Shown here piece by piece: positions 1-6,844 of a stretch of DNA of 10,340 bases. Origin of the DNA: Eubacterium sp. Lineage in GTDB: Bacteria > Bacillota > Clostridia > Oscillospirales > Acutalibacteraceae. The stretch lies in contig JAIDEF010000027.1 of NCBI GenBank assembly GCA_029054965.1, positions 1-10,340 on the forward strand, in the 5' to 3' direction. Below the pieces are notes generated by a model, which did not search any database, was not told where the DNA came from, and saw only the letters and a program-made list of their open reading frames with translations. The position numbers and the translations under genes are program-made. The number at the start of each line of letters is the position of its first letter. Position 1 is the stretch's first letter.

Positions 1-108
1 GCTTTTTGATTTTGTTACAACAACGATTGATGTAACAGCAATCACAATTGCAAGCACAACACAAACAATTGCAATTACCTTTTTCTTACTTTTCTTTACA
101 GTTGCCAT
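1..108 (-). CDS. Membrane-anchored or secreted protein, N-terminus only (cut by window edge)
   Basis: An open frame starts with ATG at 108 and runs off the left edge, giving 36 residues. The N-terminus is basic (MATVKKSKKK) and is followed by about 21 hydrophobic residues (roughly 11-31, rich in Val, Ile and Ala), then a polar TKSKS. That is a signal-anchor or signal-peptide layout. The Cys at residue 16 sits in AIVC, which lacks the small residue needed before a lipobox cysteine, so a lipoprotein is unlikely. AGAGG lies 7 bases upstream of the ATG, and a near-consensus promoter lies further upstream. The body of the protein is outside the window, so no function can be given. I am fairly sure it is a real gene because start, ribosome site, promoter and membrane segment agree. 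Confidence 0.72.
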   Translation of the reverse strand, partial: MATVKKSKKKVIAIVCVVLAIVIAVTSIVVVTKSKS

Positions 109-154
109 AATATAACCTCTGTTCTAAATAATATTATACATTTAATTCATTTGT

Positions 155-183
155 AGTATAATTCCATTTTGTATAATTGTCAA
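155..183 (-). promoter_or_regulatory. Near-consensus sigma-A promoter for the truncated membrane protein gene
   Basis: Read on the minus strand, TTGACA (178-183) is followed by exactly 17 bases and then TATACT (155-160). This predicts a start near 148 and a leader of about 40 bases before the ATG at 108. It begins only 27 bases after the purD stop codon, so the downstream gene has its own promoter even though no clear terminator follows purD. Confidence 0.75.
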
Positions 184-209
184 TAACTTTTTGTAAATTT
201 AAAAATTTG

Positions 210-1490
210 TTAATTTTTCAAAGCATTTAATGCTCTTTGTCCTATGTCTTTTCTGTAATGTGCACCGTCAAAACTAATCTCATTTACAGCTTTATATGAT
301 TTTTCAAGCGCTTCGCTCAAATCCCTGCCGAGTGCAGTAACACCCAGAACTCTACCGCCTGATGTCACAAGCTTATCATCATTGATTGCTGTTCCTGCGT
401 GATAAACCGTTACACCCTCAAGCTGACCCTCAGAAAGGCCGCTGATTTCAATTCCCTTCGGATATGATTTCGGATAGCCGCCTGATGCCATAATAACACA
501 GGTGCAAGCTTCATCACTCCACTGGATATCAAGGTCATCAAGTGTTTCATTATTAATCGCCTCAAAAATATCCATAATGTCAGTTTTAAGTCTTGGCAGA
601 ACAACCTGTGTTTCAGGGTCGCCGAAACGACAGTTATATTCAATAACCTTAGGTCCTTTTGGTGTAATCATCAATCCGAAATACAGACAGCCCTTAAATG
701 TTCTGCCCTCTTTGTTCATTGCCTCAATAGTAGGAATAAAAATTTTGTCCATACATTCCTTTGCTATATCATCAGTATAATATGGGTTTGGAGAAACGGT
801 ACCCATACCGCCTGTATTAAGACCCTTGTCACCGTCAAGTGCTCTCTTGTGGTCCATTGATGATACCATCGGCTTAACACACTTGCCGTCAGTGAATGCA
901 AGAACAGAAACCTCAGGTCCTGTTAAAAATTCCTCAACAACAACATTGTTACCGGATGCACCGAAAATCTTATCCTCCATAATTTCCTTAACACCTGCAA
1001 CAGCTTCATCAAAGCTTTCAGGAATAATTACTCCTTTACCCAGAGCAAGACCATCAGCCTTAATAACAGTCGGAAATTCATTCTTCTCTTTAATATATTC
1101 AATAACATCCTCTGCCTTGTCAAAAACCTTATATTCAGCAGTGGGGATATTATACTTCAGCATCAAATCCTTTGAAAAGACCTTTGAGCCTTCAATAATT
1201 GCAGCGTTTGCCGTTGGACCAAAGGTAGGAAAGCCGGCTTCATTAAGAGCATCAACCATACCTGCAACAAGCGGATCATCAGGTGCAACAACAACAAAAT
1301 CCGCTTTGATTTCCTTAGCAAGATTAACAACACCTTCAATATCTGTGGCTGAAACATTATAGCAATCAGCATCATATGATATTCCGCCGTTACCCGGACA
1401 GCACGCAATGCTGTCAACTTTTTTAGATTCCTTTATTTTTCTGATTAAGGCGTGCTCACGTCCGCCGCCTCCAACAACAAGTACCTTCAT
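210..1490 (-). CDS. purD: Phosphoribosylamine-glycine ligase (GAR synthetase)
   Basis: PurD is the cytoplasmic enzyme of the second step of de novo purine synthesis. It joins phosphoribosylamine and glycine with ATP to form GAR. The frame gives 426 residues, the normal family length. The N-terminal nucleotide-fold motif GGGGREHAL is at 7-15. ATP-grasp signatures follow: KADGLALGKGV (144-154), GPEVSVLAF (191-199), NTGGMG (225-230) and EYNCRFGDPETQVVLPRL (284-301), with a C-terminal PurD domain after about 325. At 69-74 it reads APDDPL where many PurD proteins have GPEAPL. I chose the ATG at 1490 because GGAGG sits 5 bases before it and the glycine motif then falls at residue 7. An upstream in-frame ATG at 1532 would add 14 residues from inside a hairpin, without a ribosome site. 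It is the last gene of the purine operon, 50 bases after the purO-like gene. Confidence 0.96.
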   Translation of the reverse strand: MKVLVVGGGGREHALIRKIKESKKVDSIACCPGNGGISYDADCYNVSATDIEGVVNLAKEIKADFVVVAPDDPLVAGMVDALNEAGFPTFGPTANAAIIEGSKVFSKDLMLKYNIPTAEYKVFDKAEDVIEYIKEKNEFPTVIKADGLALGKGVIIPESFDEAVAGVKEIMEDKIFGASGNNVVVEEFLTGPEVSVLAFTDGKCVKPMVSSMDHKRALDGDKGLNTGGMGTVSPNPYYTDDIAKECMDKIFIPTIEAMNKEGRTFKGCLYFGLMITPKGPKVIEYNCRFGDPETQVVLPRLKTDIMDIFEAINNETLDDLDIQWSDEACTCVIMASGGYPKSYPKGIEISGLSEGQLEGVTVYHAGTAINDDKLVTSGGRVLGVTALGRDLSEALEKSYKAVNEISFDGAHYRKDIGQRALNALKN

Positions 1491-1494
1491 AACT

Positions 1495-1500
1495 TCCTCC
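1495..1500 (-). promoter_or_regulatory. Ribosome binding site that fixes the purD start
   Basis: GGAGGA on the minus strand lies 4 bases before the ATG at 1490. No comparable site precedes the alternative in-frame ATG at 1532, so the shorter PurD is preferred. Confidence 0.8.
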
Positions 1501-1514
1501 GTATATAGCATTTT

Positions 1515-1535
1515 AGGGTGACGCAATGTCACCCT
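1515..1535. other. Perfect 8-bp hairpin between the purO-like gene and purD
   Basis: AGGGTGAC (1515-1522) and GTCACCCT (1528-1535) are perfect inverted arms around a 5-base loop. On the plus strand the hairpin is followed by a long T-rich run (1536 onward), the form of an intrinsic terminator facing away from purD. On the minus strand, the operon's own direction, it is followed by AAAA and so should not terminate. It may be an RNA stability or processing element in the operon mRNA, or a block on antisense transcription. The structure is certain; its role is not. Confidence 0.6.
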
Positions 1536-1540
1536 TATTT

Positions 1541-2242
1541 TTATTTATTTTTATTTATAATTCTGGTATCCTCTTCACCTGTTTCAAGATTGATGAAACG
1601 TGTGAAAAGTGAAACCTTATTATCCTCATTAAGATTTTCCCAAATCATATTTGTAAATGAATCAATGTCACCGTCAATTTCAACAGGTGTAGGCTCGCCC
1701 TCAAAGCTTGGAATCGGGTCACCGTCACATTTATATGTATGAATAAAATGACCAAGACCTGCCTCTGCAGGATACTCAAAGAAATATCTCAGGCACTGAG
1801 GCTTACCCATATTCGACTTAAGAATTGAAAGAACGTAATCACCGTTCGGCTTAACAACACCCGAAATCCTTGGGGTATAATTAGGCGCATCAGGCTCAAA
1901 CTCACGTGTAAGAAGAGCATGACGATAACAGTGTCCCTCACTCATAAAGTCATAGATTGTATCGGTCTGGTCACCATTTGTAACAATTGTTTTGCCATCA
2001 AGCTTAAGCACAGGATTATAAATGATTAAACTCGGATCCTCCATCTTGCTTTCATCAAAAGCCTTTGTGCGGATGCCGCCCCTGTCATTAACCTCAAAAA
2101 TTCTGTTACGGCTGTTAACACTTCTGCCCATAATAAAATATGCAATAACAGCATTTTTGCCATCCTTTGATTTACCGATAACAATTCCCCTGCCGGGATA
2201 TGTATTTGTATTAAGCTCTTCAGCCAGTGATTTAATCTCCAT
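1541..2242 (-). CDS. purO: IMP cyclohydrolase, PurO-type stand-alone enzyme
   Basis: This protein is predicted to close the purine ring, converting FAICAR to IMP, the last step of the pathway. It has 233 residues and no formyltransferase domain, so it is not the usual bifunctional PurH. The segments I recognise from the stand-alone IMP cyclohydrolase family are YPGRGIVIG (15-23), GRSVNSRNR (39-47), VTNGDQTDTIYDF (87-99), EPDAPNYTPRISG (116-128) and GDPIPSFEGEP (174-184). Archaeal PurO has an Ntn-hydrolase-like fold; I infer that fold here. The ATG follows GAGGTGA by about 4 bases and lies 9 bases after the purN stop. Position between purN and purD supports the assignment. The symbol purO is applied by family resemblance; the bacterial members are often listed only as IMP cyclohydrolase. 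Confidence 0.87.
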   Translation of the reverse strand: MEIKSLAEELNTNTYPGRGIVIGKSKDGKNAVIAYFIMGRSVNSRNRIFEVNDRGGIRTKAFDESKMEDPSLIIYNPVLKLDGKTIVTNGDQTDTIYDFMSEGHCYRHALLTREFEPDAPNYTPRISGVVKPNGDYVLSILKSNMGKPQCLRYFFEYPAEAGLGHFIHTYKCDGDPIPSFEGEPTPVEIDGDIDSFTNMIWENLNEDNKVSLFTRFINLETGEEDTRIINKNK

Positions 2243-2251
2243 ATTGTCACC

Positions 2252-2875
2252 TCAGATAATTTCTGTTTTATTGCCGATTATTTTAATTCTGCCCTCACAG
2301 AAAAGAGAAACTGCCTTAGGAAGTATTTTCCACTCGCATTCCTCCATAACTCTTTTTTGAAGAGTCTGTGAGGTATCATCATTTTTAACGTCAATTGCCT
2401 TCTGAATAATTATAGGGCCTGCATCGCAGTCCTCAGTTACAAAATGAACTGTTGCTCCTGTCAGCTTAACACCGCTTGCAAGCACAGCATCATGAACGTG
2501 CAAGCCATAAAAGCCTTTACCGCAGAAGGACGGAATAAGTGCAGGATGAACATTCATCATTTTATTCGGAAACGCCTCAACAATCTGCTCATCAAGAATT
2601 GTCATAAAACCTGCATAAACCACAAGGTCTGCCTTGGCATCAAGCAATGCATCACGAACGTCGGCAGTATAAGCAGCACGGTCATCATAATCCTTACGAT
2701 TAACAATCTTAGTTGCGATATTATTATTTTCAGCTCTTTCAAGAGCATAGGCATCAGGGTTTGATGAAACAACACAGGTGATTTTTCCGTTTTTTATTTC
2801 ACCGCGGTTTTGGGCATCAATAAGTGCCTGCAGATTTGTTCCGCCGCCTGAAACAAGAACAGCAATATTCATCAT
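2252..2875 (-). CDS. purN: Phosphoribosylglycinamide formyltransferase (GAR transformylase)
   Basis: PurN moves a formyl group from 10-formyltetrahydrofolate to GAR, giving FGAR, the step after PurD. The 207 residues fit the family. Near the N-terminus VLVSGGGTNLQALI (6-19) is the phosphate-binding segment. The catalytic set is visible as N108 and H110 in NVHPALIP and D151 in EDCDAGP. A short insertion (SFCGKGFYG, 116-124) precedes the conserved GLH, relative to the E. coli enzyme. The first ATG (2875) overlaps the purM stop as ATGA, and a second ATG follows immediately, giving MNIAVLVSGGG. There is no strong ribosome site, only a weak AAGGGTG about 10 bases upstream, so translation is probably coupled to purM. 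Confidence 0.96.
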   Translation of the reverse strand: MMNIAVLVSGGGTNLQALIDAQNRGEIKNGKITCVVSSNPDAYALERAENNNIATKIVNRKDYDDRAAYTADVRDALLDAKADLVVYAGFMTILDEQIVEAFPNKMMNVHPALIPSFCGKGFYGLHVHDAVLASGVKLTGATVHFVTEDCDAGPIIIQKAIDVKNDDTSQTLQKRVMEECEWKILPKAVSLFCEGRIKIIGNKTEII

Positions 2876-3909
2876 ACCAGCTCTACACCCTTTTCACCTG
2901 ATTTAATTTCACCGATAACGGCAGCATCCTCACCATTATCCTTAAGAATACGAACTGCTTCGTCTGCCTTATCAGCATCAACAGCAATAACCAAGCCTGT
3001 ACCCATATTGAAGGTATTATACATATCTCTTTCAGGGATATTGCCTGTTTTCTGAATCAAATCAAAGATTGGCTTTTTAAAGCACTTTTCCTTTTCAATA
3101 ACAGCGGTAAAGCCGTCATTTAACATTCTTGGAACATTTTCATAAAAACCGCCGCCTGTGATGTGTGAAATCGCGTTCACTCTTACTCCATCCATAAGTG
3201 CGAGAAGCGGCTTAACATAAATTCTTGTAGGAGTAATAAGCTCTTCACCAAGTGTTGTGCCAAGCTCGTCATACTTAACGGAAATAGTCTGCTCGTTAAT
3301 ATCAAACACCTTTCTGATAAGAGAAAAGCCATTTGAATGAATACCTGATGATGCAACACCGATAAGTGCATTCCCCTCAGCAAGATACTCACCGGATACA
3401 AGCTTGTCCTTTTCGCCGATACCAACAGTAAATCCTGCAAGGTCATATTCGTGCTCAGGCATCATACCGGGATGCTCTGCAGTTTCTCCGCCAACAAGTG
3501 CGCAGCCCGACTGAACACAGCCCTCAGCAACACCTGCAACAATCTGAGAAATCTTTTCAGGAAAATTCTTTCCGCAGGCAATATAATCCAGGAAAAATAA
3601 TGGCTTAGCACCTGAGCAGGCAACATCGTTCACACACATTGCCACACAGTCTATACCGACTGTATCGTGCTTGTCCATAAGAAAAGCTAACTTAATCTTT
3701 GTACCAACGCCGTCTGTACCTGAAACAAGAACAGGATTTTTATACTCGCTGATTGGCAGCTCAAACATACCGCCGAATCCGCCGATACCGCCAAGAACAC
3801 CTGCAATATTAGTTCTTTTTACACTTTCTTTTATCAGTTCAACTGATTTATAACCAGCAGTTACATCAACACCTGCTGCTGCATAGCTTTCGCTGAAACT
3901 TTTTTCCAT
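2872..3909 (-). CDS. purM: Phosphoribosylformylglycinamidine cyclo-ligase (AIR synthetase)
   Basis: PurM closes the imidazole ring, turning FGAM and ATP into AIR, the fifth step of the pathway. The protein has 345 residues, the usual length. Family landmarks appear in order: YAAAGVD (9-15), GGFGG (43-47), LVSGTDGVGTK (61-71), GIDCVAMCVND (85-95), GGETAEHPGMM (140-150, where most members read GGETAEMPG), SSGIHSNGFSL (187-197), ISHITGGGFYENVPR (247-261) and FNMGTGL (300-306). The ribosome site AAGGAGA lies inside the last codons of purE, and only two bases separate the genes. At the 3' end the stop codon overlaps the purN start, so purE, purM and purN form one translational block. Confidence 0.97.
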   Translation of the reverse strand: MEKSFSESYAAAGVDVTAGYKSVELIKESVKRTNIAGVLGGIGGFGGMFELPISEYKNPVLVSGTDGVGTKIKLAFLMDKHDTVGIDCVAMCVNDVACSGAKPLFFLDYIACGKNFPEKISQIVAGVAEGCVQSGCALVGGETAEHPGMMPEHEYDLAGFTVGIGEKDKLVSGEYLAEGNALIGVASSGIHSNGFSLIRKVFDINEQTISVKYDELGTTLGEELITPTRIYVKPLLALMDGVRVNAISHITGGGFYENVPRMLNDGFTAVIEKEKCFKKPIFDLIQKTGNIPERDMYNTFNMGTGLVIAVDADKADEAVRILKDNGEDAAVIGEIKSGEKGVELV

Positions 3910-3911
3910 AG

Positions 3912-4409
3912 TTAAATCTCCTTTAGCTTTTCCTGAAGAGCAGCATCCTTTTCACGAACCTGCTGTGCCATTTCAATTCTCATATTCTGCAGCTTGGCCA
4001 TCAGCTCGCTGTCACCAACTGCAATAATTTCTGCAGCAAGGATAGCCGCATTCTTAGCAGCATTAACGCCGACAGTTGCCACAGGTATACCGGGCGGCAT
4101 CATAACAGTTGCAAGCATAGCGTCCATACCGTCAAGCACCTTTGCCGAACAAGGAATACCGATAACAGGCAATGTTGTTGAAGCAGCCAGAACACCGCCG
4201 AGATGAGCAGCCATACCTGCTGCAGCAATAATAACACCAAAGCCGTTTTCAATAGCCTTTGAGGAAAACTCATTAGCCTCCTGCGGTGTACGGTGAGCAG
4301 ACATTACTCTGACCTCTGTTTCAATACCTAATTCCTTTAATTGCTTAATTGCAGGGGTAACGATTGGCAAATCGCTGTCTGAGCCCATAATAATTGCAAC
4401 CTTTTTCAT
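3912..4409 (-). CDS. purE: N5-carboxyaminoimidazole ribonucleotide mutase, class I
   Basis: PurE rearranges N5-CAIR to CAIR, the sixth step of purine synthesis, and normally works with PurK, which is not in this window. The 165 residues match class I bacterial PurE. The signatures are GSDSDLP (9-15), the active-site SAHRTP (37-42, His39) and AGMAAHLGG (64-72, His69), followed by the long [15 protein letters not shown] region (84-98). GGGAGG lies 6 bases before the ATG at 4409. It is the first gene of the purine operon, with a promoter in the 98-base gap upstream. The predicted leader is only about 30 bases, too short for a purine riboswitch. Confidence 0.96.
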   Translation of the reverse strand: MKKVAIIMGSDSDLPIVTPAIKQLKELGIETEVRVMSAHRTPQEANEFSSKAIENGFGVIIAAAGMAAHLGGVLAASTTLPVIGIPCSAKVLDGMDAMLATVMMPPGIPVATVGVNAAKNAAILAAEIIAVGDSELMAKLQNMRIEMAQQVREKDAALQEKLKEI

Positions 4410-4448
4410 AAATGCCTCCCTTATTTATATATAAAGATATTATAACAA

Positions 4449-4475
4449 ATTATATTATATCTTAATAACTGTCAA
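4449..4475 (-). promoter_or_regulatory. Likely promoter of the purine operon
   Basis: On the minus strand a perfect TTGACA (4470-4475) is followed by a perfect TATAAT (4449-4454), but the spacer is 15 bases rather than 17. A second TATAAT (4454-4459) overlaps and is too close to the -35. The predicted start near 4441 gives a leader of about 30 bases. The region is nearly all A and T, so individual boxes could occur by chance; the exact -35 hexamer is the best evidence. Confidence 0.5.
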
Positions 4476-4507
4476 TTTGCAATCCATAAATCGACTAAAA
4501 AAACTTC

Positions 4508-6412
4508 CTATTTATAGATACTTTCGTCTAATTTACCATATGTAAAGTAGCTTTTTGCATAGCTCCAATCATCAAAATCAATTGCTCCGTCTTTGTTTAC
4601 ATCTACACTTTCATAACCACCTGAAGAATCATACTCGCCGTTCACACTGTTAATCAATGCAAAATCCTTGGCATTAACATAACCATCTTCATTAAAATCA
4701 CAAAATACAATGCCTATATCACCAAGATTTTCAGATTCACTGTCAATTGCAATTTTTCTGTTTGGTCCTGCATAGCTTTCAATAACAATATAATCATATG
4801 CATATTCGGCAGCAAAAAAGCCATCCTCATTGGTAACGGCAATAACCTCACCCTTATTGTTATAAATATATATATCACTGATATTTGAATTTTCAAGCAA
4901 ATCGCCTTCAGGATTTGCCATAACCTTAACATAACCATAAACAGTTCTTCCGAGCTGGTCAGTATAATCACTTGTATATTCATCACCGCAAAGAACGCAG
5001 GTATGACGTGTATAACCGCCGCTTGTGATAGTTGGCTCAATAATTTCCGTTTTATAGCTATGCTCAATATTTATTGTAAACGGAAGCTCTGTATCTCCCA
5101 CAATAATACTATCATTATTCTCTCCGCAGGTAACAGACGAATTCAGCTTATTGCTGTAGCTTATGCTCATTCCGTTATAATCTGCACCATCCTCAAATGG
5201 CAATGAATATACAAATCCGTCTGCATATACAAAATTAATACTGTGCCCTTTGATTAGCCTTGCAACATCCAGCCTGCCGTCAGATAAACCAGAAGCCTTA
5301 AAATCGAAGCTCCAGTCAATCTCAATCCTGTCAATACCTACAGGAAGCAGACTTATATTAAAATCGCCCATAGTACCAAGACTTGAAATAGTGTAATAGT
5401 ATGTATTCCCGCCAACAAAATCACTGCTAATTTCACATTGATTGTCAGTCAGCGGATTATATGTCACCTGCTCTAATATTTTCCCGTTTGAATCGGTAAG
5501 CACACACTCAGCTTTGATACTGCCTGACAGACAAAAACTATAGCTTGCACTCTGTTCAGGTGTAAAAATAAAAATCATTTTGTCGTTCAGATTATCACTG
5601 AAATATTTACGGTCTAAATCAGCACCCTGATTAATAACCATTTCATCAAGCGTATTAACCTTCATCAAATACTTTTTCGCATAAGTATATGCAGCAGAAT
5701 CGGCATAAGCATTAACAGTAAAGTTTTCCTGAACAACATCACCGTCAGTAAAACCGACAGAACAATTCATAAGCTTAGCATTAAACGGAATAGTCATTTC
5801 ACTCAGCTCAGGACATTTGAAAAAAGCCTTTTCATAAACAGTTACAGTCATATACTGATTACCGAATGTAACATTATTAAGCACTTTACAGCTTGCAAAA
5901 GCCGATTTGCCTATACTCGTAACAGTTGACGGAATCTTTATTTCTTCAAGCCCATAGCACATATAAAAGGCATTGTTATTAATTTTGACTGTATTTTTAA
6001 GATCAATTGTTCTTATCTGCGAACTATAGGCAAAGCAATAGCTGCCTATAGTTTTCAGAGTTGACGGCAGACTGATATCACTGACAGTCATACCATGAAA
6101 GAAATAATTTCCAAGAGATGTAATCCCCTCTTCAACAATAATACGCTCAATTGAACCGTCATTTTTCCAACCATACCACGGCTGTGAGTCAGACATATTC
6201 TGGCTCTGAGAAAAGCTCGGTGCTGACCCCTCACCGCTTATTGTTAGAGTTTTGCTCGACGCATTGAAGGAATAGTAAACTGTGCTGTTTAAAATCTGAG
6301 TTTTTTCAATATCAGTAACCTGTGACGGAGCGGCAAAGGAAGAAATAGAAATGCAAAAGCAAATCATAATAAACATAGCTGTTCCGATAAAAATTGAAAA
6401 CAGTTTTTTCAC
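4508..6412 (-). CDS. Secreted leucine-rich-repeat protein with C-terminal type I dockerin
   Basis: With GTG at 6412 as start the protein has 634 residues. Residues 1-27 are a signal peptide (KK, hydrophobic core, cleavage after SSFA). Residues about 83-248 hold BspA-type (LRR_5) repeats of about 23 residues, e.g. INNNAFYMCYGLEEIKIPST, closing with an AYADSAAYTYAKKY-like tail. Residues about 263-356 resemble a PPC-type beta sandwich (FTPEQSASYSF, GNTYYYTIS). H451 and HTCVLCG (470-476) form a His/Cys motif common in clostridial surface proteins. Residues about 490-545 look like a carboxypeptidase-regulatory-type beta domain. The end is a dockerin with two calcium loops, DFNEDGYVNAKD (572-583) and DVNKDGAIDFDD (604-615). 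I infer export and docking onto a cohesin; no catalytic domain is recognisable. No clear terminator follows, only a T run at about 4497-4503. Confidence 0.88.
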   Translation of the reverse strand: MKKLFSIFIGTAMFIMICFCISISSFAAPSQVTDIEKTQILNSTVYYSFNASSKTLTISGEGSAPSFSQSQNMSDSQPWYGWKNDGSIERIIVEEGITSLGNYFFHGMTVSDISLPSTLKTIGSYCFAYSSQIRTIDLKNTVKINNNAFYMCYGLEEIKIPSTVTSIGKSAFASCKVLNNVTFGNQYMTVTVYEKAFFKCPELSEMTIPFNAKLMNCSVGFTDGDVVQENFTVNAYADSAAYTYAKKYLMKVNTLDEMVINQGADLDRKYFSDNLNDKMIFIFTPEQSASYSFCLSGSIKAECVLTDSNGKILEQVTYNPLTDNQCEISSDFVGGNTYYYTISSLGTMGDFNISLLPVGIDRIEIDWSFDFKASGLSDGRLDVARLIKGHSINFVYADGFVYSLPFEDGADYNGMSISYSNKLNSSVTCGENNDSIIVGDTELPFTINIEHSYKTEIIEPTITSGGYTRHTCVLCGDEYTSDYTDQLGRTVYGYVKVMANPEGDLLENSNISDIYIYNNKGEVIAVTNEDGFFAAEYAYDYIVIESYAGPNRKIAIDSESENLGDIGIVFCDFNEDGYVNAKDFALINSVNGEYDSSGGYESVDVNKDGAIDFDDWSYAKSYFTYGKLDESIYK

Positions 6413-6419
6413 ATTCACC

Positions 6420-6425
6420 CCTCCT
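6420..6425 (-). promoter_or_regulatory. Ribosome binding site that fixes a GTG start for the dockerin protein
   Basis: A perfect AGGAGG on the minus strand lies 7 bases before the GTG at 6412. The upstream in-frame GTG at 6418 is only one base from the site and the nearby ATG is out of frame with an immediate stop. The protein therefore most likely begins MKKLFSIF. Confidence 0.75.
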
Positions 6426-6480
6426 AGAATATATATATTATAATTTTAACATAATAAAACAAAATGTACAATATAATTAT

Positions 6481-6514
6481 AAAAAATGACACCCGAAGAT
6501 TTGTATTCGGGTGT
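6481..6514 (-). terminator. Intrinsic terminator after the 87-residue protein gene
   Basis: ACACCCGAA (6489-6497) and TTCGGGTGT (6506-6514) form a perfect 9-bp stem with an 8-base loop. On the minus strand the stem is followed within two bases by a run of Ts (6487 down to 6481). It starts 20 bases past the stop codon at 6534 and isolates the small gene from the dockerin gene downstream. The other flank has no T run, so it works in one direction. Confidence 0.88.
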
Positions 6515-6533
6515 TGATGCAAATATCATAGAT

Positions 6534-6797
6534 TTATTTTTGATTTTCAATCAGTTTTTGATAATCACTGCACTTGTCGCTCAATTCCTCAATTGCCAAT
6601 TGAATATTAGATATAATTTCTTCACGGTCATCGTTATTTTCAATAAGCAGATTAATAAAAACATTTAAGCGAAAAACCAGGATTTTAATCATATCAAACT
6701 GCTCTGTTGAATTTCTGCGAAAGGTTTTAAGCTTATTATACCTTTCAAATTCCTCTTTACTGATTATTACACCATTTTCTATTCCCGCATTATCCAT
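6534..6797 (-). CDS. Small acidic helical protein of unknown function, divergent from an XRE regulator
   Basis: I do not recognise this 87-residue protein. It begins MDNAGIENGVIISKEEFERYNKLK, continues with a basic patch (KTFRRN, 24-29), and then looks mostly helical. A hydrophobic heptad-like segment (MIKILVFRLNVFINLLI, 36-52) is followed by an acidic helix (EEIISNIQLAIEELSDKC). There is no signal peptide. AGGAGA lies 7 bases before the ATG, a near-consensus promoter lies upstream and a strong terminator follows, so it is very probably expressed. The promoter is buried in repeated 7-mers that are likely bound by the regulator encoded on the other strand. It could be a small cytoplasmic partner, an antitoxin- or phage-type accessory protein, or an effector of the regulator; nothing in the sequence decides. 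Confidence 0.75.
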   Translation of the reverse strand: MDNAGIENGVIISKEEFERYNKLKTFRRNSTEQFDMIKILVFRLNVFINLLIENNDDREEIISNIQLAIEELSDKCSDYQKLIENQK

Positions 6798-6820
6798 AAC
6801 AATTTCTCCTTGATTTTATT

Positions 6821-6838
6821 CTTTGTTTGGCAACAAAG
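6821..6838. repeat. Inverted repeat in the leader of the 87-residue protein gene
   Basis: CTTTGTT (6821-6827) and AACAAAG (6832-6838) are perfect 7-base arms around a 4-base loop. They fall inside the predicted leader RNA of the minus-strand gene, between its start point near 6847 and its ribosome site. It could be a 5' stem that protects or tunes the mRNA, or another protein site; its sequence is unrelated to the TTTACTA repeats beside it. Confidence 0.55.
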
Positions 6839-6844
6839 CTAGTG

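Noticed and set aside
195..212. Terminator after purD
   Set aside because: The AAATTT/AAATTT repeat has only A-T pairs and a 2-base loop, so it is not a convincing stem.
826..1362. Plus-strand open frame of 178 residues opposite purD
   Set aside because: It is antisense to a clear purD, is low-complexity (rich in Ser, Thr, Leu and Ile), has no family motif and no ribosome site, and is the expected shadow of a conserved gene.
1491..1532. Longer PurD starting at the ATG at 1532
   Set aside because: The extra 14 residues come from the intergenic hairpin, have no ribosome site and resemble no PurD N-terminus; the ATG at 1490 has GGAGG 5 bases away.
4410..4507. Purine riboswitch or PurR box upstream of purE
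   Set aside because: The gap is 98 bases, almost all A and T, with a predicted leader of about 30 bases; no conserved aptamer core or paired stems are visible.
4495..4550. Intrinsic terminator after the dockerin gene
   Set aside because: A T run follows the stop codon on the minus strand, but the only stems nearby are 4-5 bp and AT-rich, too weak to call.
6413..6418. GTG at 6418 as start of the dockerin protein
   Set aside because: Only one base separates it from AGGAGG, whereas the GTG at 6412 has the ideal 7-base spacing and gives a typical MKK signal peptide.
6486..6668. Plus-strand frame of 60 residues opposite the 87-residue gene
   Set aside because: It begins inside the terminator hairpin and is antisense to a gene with its own promoter and ribosome site.
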